Part shown: piece after piece, positions 13,402 through 25,430 of the stretch
How the letters are laid out: each line of letters opens with the position of its first letter
Numbering within the stretch: the first letter of the stretch is position 1
Assembly (NCBI GenBank): GCA_026225945.1
Contig: JAMJFZ010000199.1
Coordinates: 65,884,501 to 65,948,500, forward strand
Direction: 5' to 3'
Source: Cricetomys ansorgei
Taxonomy: Eukaryota; Chordata; Mammalia; Rodentia; Nesomyidae
Length of the DNA: 64,000 bases
Program-made: the position numbers and the translations under genes
The notes under the pieces: generated by a model
Databases searched by the model: none
The model's input: only the letters and a program-made list of their open reading frames with translations
Told to the model about the DNA's origin: nothing

Positions 13402-13782
13402 TGTAGTGGTTTGAATAGGAATGGATCCATAAGCTCATGTATTTGGGTGCTTGATCATTAGGGCATGGGACTACTTGGCAGAAATTACAAGATATGATCT
13501 TGTTGAAGTAGGTGTGGCTTTGTTGGAGAAAATGCATCATTAATGGTAACTTTGGGGTTTCAAATGCTCAAGCCAGGTACAGTGTCACTCTCTTTCTGCT
13601 GCCTCTGAATCCAAATGAAGAACTCTCAGCCTCCTCTCCAGCACCATGTCTACCTGAAAGCCTTCATTCTTCCCTACAAGAAGACCATGAATTACATCTC
13701 TGAACTGTAAGCCAGGACCAATTAAATGCTTTCCTTTATGAGAGTTGCTGTGGCCATGAACAATAGAACATCGACTAAGACA
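13402..13782 (+). mobile_element. ORR1-type MaLR 5' LTR
   Basis: Starts tgtagtggtttgaa and ends gactaagaca. Internal landmarks match the rodent ORR1 LTR: a cttgttgaagtaggtg box, agaactctcagcc, a ccagcaccatgtct box, and actgtaagccagg with attaaatg (polyadenylation region). It pairs with the LTR at 14,481-14,870. It is about 381 bases long, close to typical ORR1 size. It has no coding function. Related MaLR LTRs are known to act as promoters in rodent oocytes and early embryos; activity of this copy is unknown. Confidence 0.9.
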
Positions 13783-14480
13783 GAAGTTGGTACCAGGGAC
13801 TAGGATATCACTGTGACAGGCCTGACCGTGGTTCTTGTTGGTGGAATGTGGACTTTGGGAATTTTGGATTAGGACTCAGTTTAGCACTTTAAGTGGGGAG
13901 TAATGGGCCATATTAGGAGAAAAAAGAAAGACACTGGTGCTGAGAAAAATGTAAATTTTGATGGCCTGGCTCAAAAGGTTTCAGAGAATATTAGTGAAGT
14001 GGTCTAGAGATCATCCTTCTGATATTTTGACATAGAGCGTGGCTGTTTTCTGCTCTTATCTAAAATGTCTTCATGAAGCTAAATTGAAGAAATTTGAATT
14101 AATGATGTTGACAGAGGAGATTTCAAAACAGCCTAATATTGACTGTGTTGCTTGGTTATAAGTGGCCAGTCTTATGCAGATCTATAATGAAAAGGAGCAA
14201 GCTGAACAGAGAATTCCCTCACTAAGCTGCCTTTCCTCCATTTGGAAAGGTAATTAATTACTCTGTGCCACTATATATTGGAAGTATATCATCTGCCTTT
14301 TTATGTTGATTTACATGGATTTATTTTTAAGAGATTGCCAAGAGTCTCAGAAGAGTCTTTGGATTTAGGACTTTTAAACAATGTTGAGATTTTTACAGAC
14401 TATTGGGACTTTTAAAGTTAAACTGAATACATTTTTGCATTTTGATATGGCTACAGGTCATTGGGGGCCAGGGATTGGAA
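13783..14480 (+). mobile_element. ORR1 internal region (non-coding)
   Basis: Begins immediately after the 5' LTR with gaagttggtaccaggga, the MaLR internal start and primer-binding region. It ends with a purine-rich gggggccagggattggaa next to the 3' LTR (polypurine-like). At about 698 bases it is too short for gag or pol and has no long frame, as expected for non-autonomous MaLR elements. Confidence 0.85.
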
Positions 14481-14870
14481 TGTAGTGGTTTGAAAAAGAA
14501 AACCCTCTAGACTTGTAAATTTGGATGCTTGGTCATTAGGGAGTGGTGCTGCTCGACAGAGATTAGGAAGTATGCCCTTGTTGGAGTAGGTATCAACTTG
14601 TTGGAGTAAGTGTGTCACTGGAAGTGGTTTTGGACTTTCAAATATTCAAGCCAATACCAGTGTCTCTCTCTTCCTGCTGCCCTCAATCCTGATGTAGAAC
14701 TCTCAGCTATCTCTCCAACACCATGTCTGCTTGCATACCACTCTGCTTTCTACCAGAATGGCAGTGAAATAAAGCTCTGACCTATAAGCCAGCCACAGTT
14801 AAATGCCTTCCTTTATAAGAACTGCCATGGTCACAGTGCTTCCTCACAGCAATAAACACTGACTAAGACA
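14481..14870 (+). mobile_element. ORR1-type MaLR 3' LTR
   Basis: Second LTR copy, starting tgtagtggtttgaa and ending gactaagaca, with the same order of boxes as the 5' copy. The two copies differ at many sites, showing an old insertion. The bases flanking the pair (ctggg left, aaagt right) do not form an obvious 5-base duplication. Confidence 0.9.
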
Positions 14871-16657
14871 AAAGTTCACTACACAGGTACACATAATGTA
14901 AAATTCAAACAAAAGAGTAAACAGACAAAGAAACCCATCATAATTAATTCTCTAGTGTGGGGTAATTGCTCCTGGGTAATTCTGACACAAGGACAGTTAG
15001 TGCTGGATTAATAGCTGTGGATGGTCTCTTTCCCTAAATTAAGACCATTTAGACAGAGTAAAGACAAAGGTTAACTTGGATCCCAGACAATGCCTAAGAG
15101 ACTCTTGAAAGAATGTGAAATTGGATTCCATTAGTTCTTACTTTTTCTAACAGTTTAAGATAAACATCAATCAGTCACTTTTCTGCTATCTTGAGTGCTG
15201 AGACCAATAATGACCAAACATTACAAAGATGTCTTGGAAATAATTCTCATAAAGTTTGTTGTGCATCTGATGAGACCAAGATGACATTGCAAAACCATAG
15301 GCACTTACACTGGGCTTTACTAGAATATCTTCCCTCTCCTATACTGACATTAGACTGGAAAAGATTGATGAATTGAAGTTAGAGATTGCTCTTCCCCAGT
15401 TCAACTATGAAGGTAGGTATTATAATTCTAATCATGGCTATGGGGATATGCTATATATGCTATATGTCTGACACATATTGAATTACAAAGCCCTGGATAT
15501 TGAGTGTCCTGAGTAGAAATGAGCTGACAAGAAAGGCTGACAGAAGCAGATGTGAAAGTCAGGAGAAACCAGAGGAGTTTGCATGAGTATAGCACTAGAA
15601 TGTGATCAGTGTGATGAGGTTTCAGTAGGAAGAAGATTTGGAATTATTTTTACAGACCAATGGCCTATTGTATTAGAAGTGAACTAGCGTATTTTGGAAA
15701 TATATAAACAAAGTATAGAAGTCAAATTATCACCTTTAGAACCTGACTCTTAAGTTTTATATTTGGCTTTTCTTGCTATTTGTGGTTAGCTTTTTCTAAT
15801 GCGAAAGTGTATCCCCTCCTAATAAACTGTACTTGTGTGATTTTGTTCCATAGCACTATCTTTTCCCTATCAGTGAATTCCTCCTCCACCTCTCCTTGTT
15901 TGTTAAACAACTCATCATCTAAGAACTGGATAATCACAACCTCACAGTGAAACTGTCCTTTCCTTTTCCAGGCAAAGCTGCCATCATTTGATTCTGTATT
16001 GTTGCTAAAATTCAAATTGCCTGAACTTCGTTAGATTCTGAAACTCATTTAACATCATTCTTATACACCAGCCTTGACTCTTCCCAAAGACAAACTGTGG
16101 TTGAAATGAAGTTTTTAGAATACCTCCTCAGTCATGCTGTTTCTACAGACCTGATGTCAATATTGTTGCAAAGCAACACCCATGGAGTTCTAAGCACAAC
16201 TCAGGCTACTTCTCCTTCTCTGGGTAGAGCTCAAAGAGATTAAATGATGTGACTGCCATGAGTAAGCATATAAGCAGCAAAGAAGTCATGAACTTCAACT
16301 TGTCAAGTTTAAAAGAGCTGATACTATCTGCCCTTTCCTAACATATAGTAAAAATAAGGACCTGCTTTTTCTACTGTGAACTGGAAATCTGTGTGATAAT
16401 TTTGGAAAGAAATATTATATAAGCAACTTAGCATATTTCAGCTGCCAAATGACTTTGTACTCCACTTATTTTAAACAAGCCATGGGAATATATATTGGTG
16501 AATACACAGTAAAGCTAACAGATGGGTGTAGGCACATTTCTCATTCATAAATAGAATACTCTGACCAATTGTGGGGAAAAGTTAAGTGTGAAAAATGTAT
16601 GCCATACTTCCTTCCCTTGCCCCTATTTATGTCCTTTATCATTCTCCCCCTGCCCTC

Positions 16658-16659
<2 letters not shown>
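14871..16659. other. unrecognised DNA
   Basis: No repeat family or exon recognised. Small frames at 15,191-15,376 (+) and 15,776-16,015 (-) have no recognisable features. Confidence 0.5.

Positions 16660-16737
<78 letters not shown>
16660..16737. repeat. compound (CA)n-(GA)n microsatellite
   Basis: About 23 CA units switch at about 16,705 to about 16 AG units. Frames on both strands translate this tract (His/Thr or Ser/Leu and Cys/Val) and are artefacts. Confidence 0.97.
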
Positions 16738-16740
<3 letters not shown>

Positions 16741-18123
16741 GACAGACAGTGAAAGAGTATAACATTAACTAATTTCCTTGTCTGTAGATGAGGGACCAAT
16801 AGGATAGGGTTTCCTGACTCCGGCACCAAAGAGCTTCCAGGAGTAAACAGGGTATTTATTTGGAGAATTTCTTCCTTTTCCAGTTAACTCAAAGCCTAAG
16901 CTCATATCTCAAAGGTAGGCCTTCCTTTGGGACATCTCTGTGGACATTTCATAAAGGATTCAGTACTTGGAACTGAGATGCTTGCTTCTGATTGCCCTTG
17001 TGGCTCTGTGTTTATGTCTTCAGCAGAAAAAATAAAATTAATACAAATCATGCTATTTCTTCATCTGTCTCCTCCTGCCTATAGAACATGGACTTTCTTC
17101 TTTCAACTTTCACCTGTGTTCCTATTTAACATTATTGTATTTGTCACTAAAATCACATCTAAAATACCAGAGGAAGGAAATTCTTGGTAAAATATGATTG
17201 GTAAAACCTTTTCCAGAGAGTGGGTCTTAAGTCTTTCTCCTAGAGCCTGAAGGCAGTCTTCTGCAAGATAATTTAGACCTCCTATGTGGAGAAGAGTAAA
17301 GATCAAAAGCGAGGGGTTAGAGGCACATAATCCATGCTAATAGGAGGGAGCACTCTTCAGTAGAAAATACTTCAAAAAGAAACAAAACGTGGCCCAAGGA
17401 AATGAACACCCTGTCACTGAAGATTTTGATCAGGGGTAGAATGATCTGACATCCTGTTCAAGGTGCTTAGAGTAAAATCAAGCATTGGCAACAATTAATT
17501 CAAGTCATCTTTAAAAACCCAAGTATCTTTGTGCATACAAATTGTACATGTGTGTAGGTGTAAATGTGTAATCCATATCTTTAGATCCCACTCAGCTACA
17601 CCTCTCTGGAAACACACTCAGACATACCCAGGGATGTATCTCCGAAGTAATTCTACATCCAGTCAGGTTGTTAATGTAGTTTGATAGTCACAGTGTATTA
17701 GGTCAATCAGAATTAAGGAATTGAGGTTGGCTATTTTGGTGGCATAGAAAGGCAATTATATTTGAAGAAAGGAAGGGATCTCTGTGGAAAAAGGAAACCA
17801 AAGAAAAGAGAAAAAGAGAAGTGACTGGATCAGGTCTGGTAAGATCTGTAGCTGTCTTTAAGAATTACAGTGGGACCAGGTCACTGCTTGTTGGGAAATA
17901 AGCAAGACTTTACAAGTTTTCATATAGATGAAATATCTATACACACATACATATGGATATGTTTAATCATTACCACTATTGCAGTTAACATTTCATATCT
18001 TAATATTTTAATATGAGACTTAGCATACTAAGCAGTATGTTTTCATGTTCTTACAGTGAGATAATAATAGCTTTCTAATAATGCCCTGTAGTTGGTGCAT
18101 TAGTATTGGTAATTATTCATTAT
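16738..18123. other. unrecognised DNA
   Basis: No gene, RNA or interspersed repeat recognised. Confidence 0.5.
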
Positions 18124-18262
18124 TTTTATTTTGTGAGATAGGGCCATGCTATATCTTGAACTCATGATGTATATACACCCAATCTGGTCTTGAACTCATG
18201 ATCATCTCTTAGCTTTTCGAGTGCTAGAGTTACCAGTGTGAGTGTGCATAGCTATGCTCATC
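18124..18262 (-). mobile_element. PB1/B1-type SINE, diverged
   Basis: Reverse complement of a 7SL-derived SINE. Seen: tttgtgagatagggccatgctat, two ttgaactcatga repeats, gcttttcgagtgctagagtta, and agtgtgagtgtgcat. The left T-rich edge is the reversed tail. Confidence 0.8.
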
Positions 18263-19221
18263 TATCAGTTATCATGGCTTGAAACATCTGTGAACATAGA
18301 CAGACAGCACCACTATAGTGTTTGGAAACTGTGGGTCAAGGATTAAATCACAGTAGAAGACTGAACATTCTTAAAGTCAGAGAGGGCAATGAGGAATTTT
18401 TTTTAAACATAATTGACTCATTGACTAGAGTCCTCTTTACACCACATCTGTCTTCTTTTAGTACAGATGTAGAATAGAGTTATAGGATCACCTGGATGAT
18501 TATAAGAAGACTGGGATGAAGCCAGCTTTATACAGACTACCAAGACCCATGAGTCCTGATCTGAACTGTCATTGTGCTCTTCCATATGCAAAGACACAGA
18601 GAAAAAGACGAATGTTCCTTACAGGTACCTATATCTAACGTGATGCTGACATCACTGAAGCTGTGTCTTTTACTGAACAACACTGAAGAGAGAGATGCAG
18701 GCCCCACAAAAGCCAGTGTTAAAATCTGATTATCTGCCTGAGTCATGCTTTTCCTCCAAGCTATCTTATCTATTGAGTATATTTATGTACAAATACATAT
18801 TTGTACATACCTTTTGTATAAAAGCACACAGATATTTAGTTCTCTTATGGCTGTCTCTTCTCTGCAACTTTGTTATCTTTGCTGGGAAGTGCCAACAGCG
18901 AGGAGAGTGTTTGAGCTGTGGTAGGGCATCCACCACTTGCTGGGCATGGAAAAGACCAGTCTGTTATACCAGAACTTCTTTGCAGAGAATGGAAACTTCT
19001 CACTTGATGGTATTTGATTCCACAAACCCCTATTGGTTTCAATAAAATTCTAAATAGTAACAGGAAGCCAAGGCTACAAGAGACTATGCAGCTTCCCTAA
19101 GTTCATACTAGCAATAAGAAGATCTCTTCACAAACCCTCCTGTACCCACTGAGATTCACTGCCTTTTGCTAAACAGGTCTGCAGAGGCTGTAACTATGGC
19201 CTGAGGGCATTCAGTACACCC
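18263..19221. other. unrecognised DNA
   Basis: A 116-codon frame at 18,695-19,045 (+) and overlapping minus frames show no recognisable domain. Confidence 0.5.
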
Positions 19222-19370
19222 TTCATATTTTAAAAAATAATTCTATTTTAATTTTATCCATGAATACAATATGTTGAGATCATAGCCGTTTCTCCAACTC
19301 CTTTTGCCAACCATCCCCAGATCCCTCCTCACAAGTCACCCACTCCCTTACCAGGTAAAATTTTGTAAGG
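19222..19370 (-). mobile_element. L1 3' UTR end fragment
   Basis: Reversed L1 terminal region: acaatatgttgagatcata followed by a C-rich stretch with ccaactcc and ccatccccagatccctcc, then ccactccctt. Confidence 0.65.
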
Positions 19371-20139
19371 GTGCATTGTCTCCCATTTGTAATGACACCT
19401 TATGCATTTAGATTTTGTTTACTGCCATATGCTGTGTTTCATTTGGTCATTTTCTCTTGGAAACGTTTATTCTAGGTGAAAAAATGAACACTGGAGATGT
19501 TTCTATTAATGGAAAGATTCTGGCACAAACTTTGGAAGCTAATTGTTTCAGGTCATCTGAGACCCAAAGGCAGAGTCTATAGGAAATTTTGAAGGAAATG
19601 ATACGTTTATACAGGATCCTGAGAACTAATTTTTACTAAGACCACAACAGCTTCAAATAATGGCATGAGAAGATAGCTATTCATAGTTCTATTCATTCAT
19701 TTAGAATACAGTCAGGGCATTGTGTTATCTCCTGATTATAACTATGAGCACAAGGCTGTTGGGATCTCAGTGAAGACACCCAGATACAGACTTGGAGCTT
19801 ACCTGGGGAATTCAGGGAACTAGTATACTCTTTTTTCAGGAGAATCTGTCCATAACCACCAGCACAAACTGGATTCTGTGTTTCTTTGTGGCTCTACTCA
19901 GCATTGATTAAGCAGCTGTGGTTAATCAAGAGCGGTAGGCTACAATAGTGAAGAGGCTACTTCTTAAAAAGAGAACTATATGCTTTGGCCTCTGAACATA
20001 TTTTTGCCTTTGTAAAATGTAAAATGATACTTGGAAGGATTAAAAGAATAAATGCATGTTAAGATATTGTTTAATAAAGCTTAACTGTTTCATCAGGAAT
20101 GATGGCATATGCCTACAGTCTTAGTACTGCATAAAAGCC
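19371..20139. other. unrecognised DNA
   Basis: Nothing recognised. Confidence 0.5.
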
Positions 20140-20330
20140 TAAAAAAGAGCCAACAATATAGCTCATTGGGAAGACATTTACCTCCAATCTAAGTGCAATT
20201 CCTGTGATTAACATAGAGGAAGGGGAAAACCTACTCTGGCACGTTGCCCTCTGATTTCTACAAACGTACATGGCATGTACAGAAACACACACACACTAAA
20301 TAAGTAAATAAATAAATTTATAAATAAGTG
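20140..20330 (+). mobile_element. B4/RSINE1-type SINE with (TAAA)n tail
   Basis: A diverged tRNA-related head (agctcattgggaagacatttacct) leads into ggaaaacctactctgg, ttgccctctgatttctacaaacg and acatggcatgtac. A short CA run and a (TAAA)n tail follow. The order matches the rodent B4/RSINE1-type SINE in sense orientation. Confidence 0.65.
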
Positions 20331-22015
20331 TTAAAAGAAAAAAGTCTCACTACCATAACAAACAAGGGTGAAAGAGTTATCTATTTAACACTCATCAAAT
20401 CAGTCACTTGGGGAGACTCAAAAGTCAAGAATGTGGAGAACAGAAAAATGCAGGGATACAGAAAGAAATACCTTCATTTATACCTCAATAATACCTCATG
20501 TTATTCCATAGAGTACACGATCCTGGTTTCTATGTAAGGGCCAATGTTGACATGGTCCAGAAATTCCAAGATTCTCTCTAGCCTCCACTATTGTTTACTA
20601 TTATAAAACATTGAAATCTATTGAAGATACACATTAATGTGCAATTCAACTTAAATCTGGTTGCAACACTACCATATTTTTTTCTTGTCAACTCTCTCTT
20701 CTTCCTTGCATCTGAAGCCTTCTATCCTTCATTTTTTTGTTAATAATAATGCTGTTAAATGCAATGTCCTATGTAAGTCTTAGGGCAGTGTTTATTTTCT
20801 TCCAGAGCCTCACTTTTCCTATCCAGGGTAGTGGCAGTCCTGAATTTTGTGTTTCTCATTGTGTTATATTTTAATTTCTGTCAGATCAGACAAAAATGTG
20901 TATTTGGTTATTTGATTGTTTTTCTAACAGAATTTAAATTGATCTCATGGTGTATGCAATCCTTCGGTTCCTGCTCTTGATTGAAAATTATGAAATTATT
21001 TTCATTCACTCTATTGAAAATAGCTATTTTTCTAATAGTTATACAGCTATATTCAATACTTATTAAATCATTTAGACATTTTTTTCTGACAATGGAAAAT
21101 TCACTCGCTACTAGGTATTTGTTATTCATTTTATTTTGTATTTTAAACACTATTGAGTAACTTCTCAAACCTCTCAAATTTTTTTCTCATTCTTTGCCAT
21201 TTGGGAAAGTAAAGAATGCAGCTTCTGGTCATATCTTTGCTTGAATGTTATGCAGAGAGAAACATTCTCAAATGTTTAAGTGTTTTTGCTTTTTTTGTCA
21301 AAAAATACTTATTATAGAGATACTGAACTGATAATCAAATTTAAATTACAAAGATTTTAAAACTAAACTGCTTTCTGCTTCTGCTACAATAACATTGGAA
21401 ACAGAAGACATTGGTGCTGATGTATCTGTGGTTTCTGTTTGCTCTTTGAGCTTGTCAAATATACCCACACATGTGCATGCATACATACATACATACACAC
21501 ATGTGCACACACACACACACATACGAACACATGGAGAATTTTCTAGCAGTTTTTTTTTTTTTTGAAAGAGAAAGTGACCTCTGTCACTTGCAAGAAAAAA
21601 TTGGGATAAAATAATCAAATTTACTTCTTTGTAATTAAAGAATTTTAAAGTTAAACAAAAATCTAAAATTGAATGAAAGCTCTTCTTGCTCTGTGTTCTG
21701 CTGTCTTATTTTACAGATAAATGCCAAATCAAACCTAAGGCAAACCAAATACTGAGAATTACATATTTTGGGGGTCATAATTTGGTAGAATATCTATGGC
21801 CCAAATACAGTGAGCCAATTTATTATTACTTAGTCCTGTGAGAGAAAGCTGTAGTGGATCTCAATAACATCTCACTTTTGCTTCATTTGCTTTAAGTGAG
21901 TAGTTAATGTTGGGCACAGCAGGGTGATTTTGCCCTTAGGTTCAAATTTCCAGATTTCTATCAGCTGGAGAGGGTGGGTCTGGGGCCCCTGAACTAGATT
22001 AGCTTATCATCTCTT
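20331..22015. other. mostly unrecognised DNA
   Basis: No gene or interspersed repeat recognised; includes the CA/CATA tract listed separately and a T run at 21,551-21,563. Confidence 0.5.
21470..21532. repeat. (CA/CATA)n degenerate microsatellite
   Basis: Mixed CATA and CA units with ATGTGCA interruptions. The minus frame over it is Cys/Val-rich and spurious. Confidence 0.9.
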
Positions 22016-22025
22016 CTTTCCCGTC

Positions 22026-22210
22026 TCTTCTCTTCTCTTCTCTTCTCTTCTCTTCTCTTCTCTTCTCTTCTCTTCTCTTCTCTTCTCTTCTCTTCTCTTC
22101 TCTTCCCTTCCCTTCCCTTCCCTTCCCTTCCCTTCCCTTCCCTTCCCTTCCCTTCCCTTCCCTTCTCTTCTCTTCTCTTCTCTTCTCTTCTCTTCTCTTC
22201 TCTTCTCTTC
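22026..22210. repeat. (TCTTC)16-(CCTTC)12-(TCTTC)9 pentanucleotide array
   Basis: Counted directly: 16 TCTTC units (22,026-22,105), 12 CCTTC units (22,106-22,165), then 9 TCTTC units (22,166-22,210), with degenerate units on both sides. It is pure pyrimidine on this strand. The 121-codon minus frame encodes an Arg/Glu/Lys/Gly repeat that is only this array translated. Confidence 0.98.
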
Positions 22211-22394
22211 TTTTCTCTTGTTTTAAAGATTGTTTCTCTCCAGATGTTGTATAGTTGGAAGCATACAGCTTCTGTCTCTCTTCAGAGTCATTTCTTTTAT
22301 TCAGAAATAAGCCTTTTTTGTTTTCTTTATATCTTTTCATTGGTAGACAGTGTATTTGACCCACTGTGAATCCATCACAAATAGTTGGGCAAAT

Positions 22395-22575
22395 AGCTTA
22401 TTTACTCAAATTTCAATGGCTGAAGTCATAGCTGTTTCTATTTTTTACAATTATGAATAAAAAAGCTGTAAACATCCATGTGCATTTTTTTGTATGAACA
22501 TATGTTTTCAACTCAAGCAGTAGATATATAGGAGAATTATTCCATGGTTGTTTAAGACTACCGCTGTGCCCCATA
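22395..22575 (-). mobile_element. old L1 ORF2 3'-region fragment
   Basis: Reversed L1 sequence: tttctattttttacaattatgaata, gctgtaaacatccatgtgca, and gaacatatgttttcaactca. The phrases resemble older L1 ORF2/3' segments rather than the Lx tails elsewhere here. Confidence 0.65.
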
Positions 22576-22619
22576 CATCTCTCCAGTCCTGTGAGATCTG
22601 TCATAAGGATTCAGTCAAA

Positions 22620-22920
22620 ATACACAGATCAAAGAGTAAAAGATTAGCAGAGTTTATTTTTGTGTAAAGCAGAACACAGTCTCAAGGGATGAACACAGAC
22701 AATGCCAAGTGACCATTGTGTTGATCTGCAGGTGTTCTACTAATTCAATGCCTCTATGATGAGATTTTCCTGAGGAACTTTTGCAAGTCCAGGTGGCTCA
22801 CAAGTCTATTTTGTTTGCATCTTAAAGGAGGGGCAAGTGTAGGACCTTATTCTTTATCAGAAAGCCTCCTTCTACATAAGCATGTAAGCTTTAAGGATTT
22901 TGAAACCAGGCTTAGATAAA
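22620..22920 (-). mobile_element. candidate LTR remnant A
   Basis: On the minus strand there is an AATAAA-type signal (the reverse of gagtttattt near 22,653) followed by a T-rich U5-like stretch ending in ctctttgatctg. The motif order matches the segment at 57,955-58,260. Family unknown. Confidence 0.3.
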
Positions 22921-23004
22921 TTTGTATTATGTCCTGTACAGGTTAGGATGTTATGTACCCTCCCTGGGTATTTTATTCAATTCAAAGTTATTTTCTTTGT
23001 CTTT

Positions 23005-23080
23005 CTTTTGCTTTTGAGGTGGTTTCTCCATGGATATCCCATGCTGGCTTCAGATTCACAATTCTCATAGATTATTCTCC
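23005..23080 (-). mobile_element. PB1-type SINE fragment, degenerate
   Basis: ttttgaggtggtttctcc, then catgctggcttcagattcacaat, resembling a reversed PB1 left part. The remainder is not recognisable. Confidence 0.4.
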
Positions 23081-24157
23081 TTCATCAATATTCTGCGTTT
23101 TTGTATTTGCTCTTGGAGTAGCTACAGCAAGAAGTTAATTTTTCCTTTCTGCTGTTGGTTTTGTTCCTGATTTACTTTCATTTGTTTCTAAAAATTTCTT
23201 AGTGTATAAGACTTGTAGTTCTAGTATCTATAATCTACATTATATAATCATGACAGTGATGGCTCAACAAGATGTATGGGAAGGGTAGTACTACATAAAC
23301 AGATGAAGAAGTCTCAGTTTTTAGTGAGTGTGAGTTCTATGTGTCTCTTTGCCAGCATCCAGCGCTAAAGGCAGTTTTGGTCTCTAAAGTCCTATCACAA
23401 TTTTTAAGAAGCTGAGTCATCCCTAGAGGTACTAGAGACATGTTGAGAGGCAAGAGAAAAGTAAGGTTTCTTTATCTTGCTTCTTTCTAAGATGTGTCTA
23501 GCTGCTGTTTCAATCTACTATGAGAAAGATAAGTGTCCTTAGCGAAGGTCATCTCTAAGCAGACTTGCCTACTTTCTTTTCAGCCTGTAGGCTACTGCAT
23601 GGACTCAGATAATGAGTTCTGTTTCCTTTGTCCCTCCTTCCTACTGTGTCCTTCATGTTCTATTGCTCCATCTTCCAGCTTCTTTCATCACCAGCAAACA
23701 TAATTCTGGATATAAAACAAATTGATCTTAATCTAGGCTAATATTTAATTTTCTTCGGTTGGACTCTGACTCATACAGCAATGTTCCCAAATTTCCATGG
23801 CCTAAAATATAGTCTCAAATCAATTTAGCCCATGGTTCCTCTGATGTGAAATATTTATATGTAATATGGAATAAAAATATCTAAAATAATGTTGCTATCC
23901 TTAGAAAGATTAGAGACTGCCTCTTCAAAAAATGGGAGCAATATCATCTTAAATAGAATAAATATCAATTCAGTGCCATAATTTAAAGACAAATTCATGA
24001 AAAATCCACAAGAAGTAAAACAAATTCATTAAAGATATCTTGGAGAGGAAATAGTTATCAATGAATAAACTGGAGGATTTAAAAATAGTATTATATATTA
24101 CTGTTCCAGAAATGATAGAAGAGAGTATCTAAATTATCTCTCCTACTAGTATATTAC
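23081..24157. other. unrecognised DNA
   Basis: No gene or repeat recognised. Confidence 0.5.

Positions 24158-24206
<49 letters not shown>
24158..24206. repeat. (ATT)n microsatellite at B1 tail
   Basis: About 16 ATT units abutting the B1, in the position of its A-rich tail (TAA on the SINE strand). Confidence 0.95.
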
Positions 24207-24356
24207 TTAGTTTTTTGAGACAATATTTCTCTGTTGTAACTCTGACTATCCTGGAACTCACTCTATAGACCGGGCTGATCTTGAACTCATAGAGATCCAC
24301 CTACCTCTGCCTCCTAAGTGCTGGAATTAAAAATGTGTGCCATCACCACCCGGCCT
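24207..24356 (-). mobile_element. B1 SINE
   Basis: Near full-length reversed B1. It starts tttttgagacaatatttctctg. It contains cctggaactcactctatagac, gggctgatcttgaactc, agagatccacctacctctgcc, and tcctaagtgctggaatta. It ends accacccggcc. Moderate divergence. Confidence 0.95.
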
Positions 24357-25430
24357 TTTCTCTCTCTTATTTTAAACATGCACACAACAAAATCTTTTGA
24401 AAATGACTGAAACAAAATATTGACCTATCATGAAATACTTTACAAGTTGTGTATTCTAGGAATGAAGAGTTATTGTTTTACTGGTTTTAGGTATCAAAGG
24501 AAAGATTAGGGACAGGAAGAGTAAAGGAAGACTTAGATGTAAAAACTGGAAGGAACCTTAGGGAAAGACCAGCATGAGTGATCTGAATATATATTCTTGC
24601 CCTTCCTTTTGTGACATTTCCTGGAGAAGCATGAACAAACAAACAAATTCTGCGGGCAGATGAAGAAAGTGATCCTATCATAGTCTAGGTGGGTGAAGCA
24701 GTAAGTCTATTGGCAGTACTTATAGGAGGGTGGATGAATAGGTTGCTGAAGGAATATGTGTAGCTGAAAGGCAACTACATTACTGAAGTCTCCAACCCCC
24801 ATTCCCAGCATTGAGAGCAACAAAAGTTCATTCTTGGAGCTCTTTACATGACTTTTGGGCAGTTCAACAAGCAGGAGAGTCTTCTCTGCCCAACAATTGT
24901 TACTACTCATATAACCTTGGCAAGGGGCCTTAGGATTCTTCTTATTTTCATATTGTGAGAACCTAGTAATTTGCATGAGTTTTCTTCTTGCTCCAAGAAG
25001 CACTGGTTCAGTGCAGAGATAATGAAAACACAACACTTCTAAATTAGGCTAGAAAGTTCTTAAGAGATGCTGAGACACTCAGCTAAGAAAGAGAAGATGA
25101 AAATGAGAGAATTGGTAGAAATTTAAGCTGGTACAAATCATGGATGGTGATGGAGGAGAATTTATACTTACATTCTACAAAATCAAACAGCTTGTTGAGT
25201 GACAAGAGGATCAACTTTTGAGAGCATACAAAAATTCAGAGGATAAGTGATATATCTATAAAGTATACTACTAACAATTAAGACATGAGAATTTTTAAAA
25301 AATCCTATAATTAAAAAGCAAATAAAAAGTCTAAAATATATTCACACTAATTCAGAAATGACTACGAAACTCAGATGATGAGCTCCAAACTGTAAGAGAG
25401 TTACTAAATGTATGTTAAATAAAGCATGTA
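24357..25430. other. unrecognised DNA
   Basis: A 109-codon minus frame at 24,707-25,036 has no recognisable domain. Nothing else seen. Confidence 0.5.

Noticed and set aside
13402..14870. Possible gag or pol coding in the ORR1 interior
   Set aside because: Interior is about 700 bases with no long frame, typical of non-autonomous MaLR elements.
16541..16772. Frames on both strands over the CA/GA tract
   Set aside because: Simple-sequence artefacts.
18695..19045. 116-codon plus frame with several Cys residues
   Set aside because: Cys spacing does not form a recognised zinc-binding pattern, and overlapping minus frames are equally long.
22026..22210. Possible CRISPR-like tandem array
   Set aside because: Pentamers without spacers, in eukaryotic repeat-rich DNA.
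21999..22364. 121-codon minus frame rich in Arg/Glu/Lys/Gly repeats
   Set aside because: It is the TCTTC/CCTTC pentamer array translated; flanking codons are non-conserved-looking and no gene context exists.
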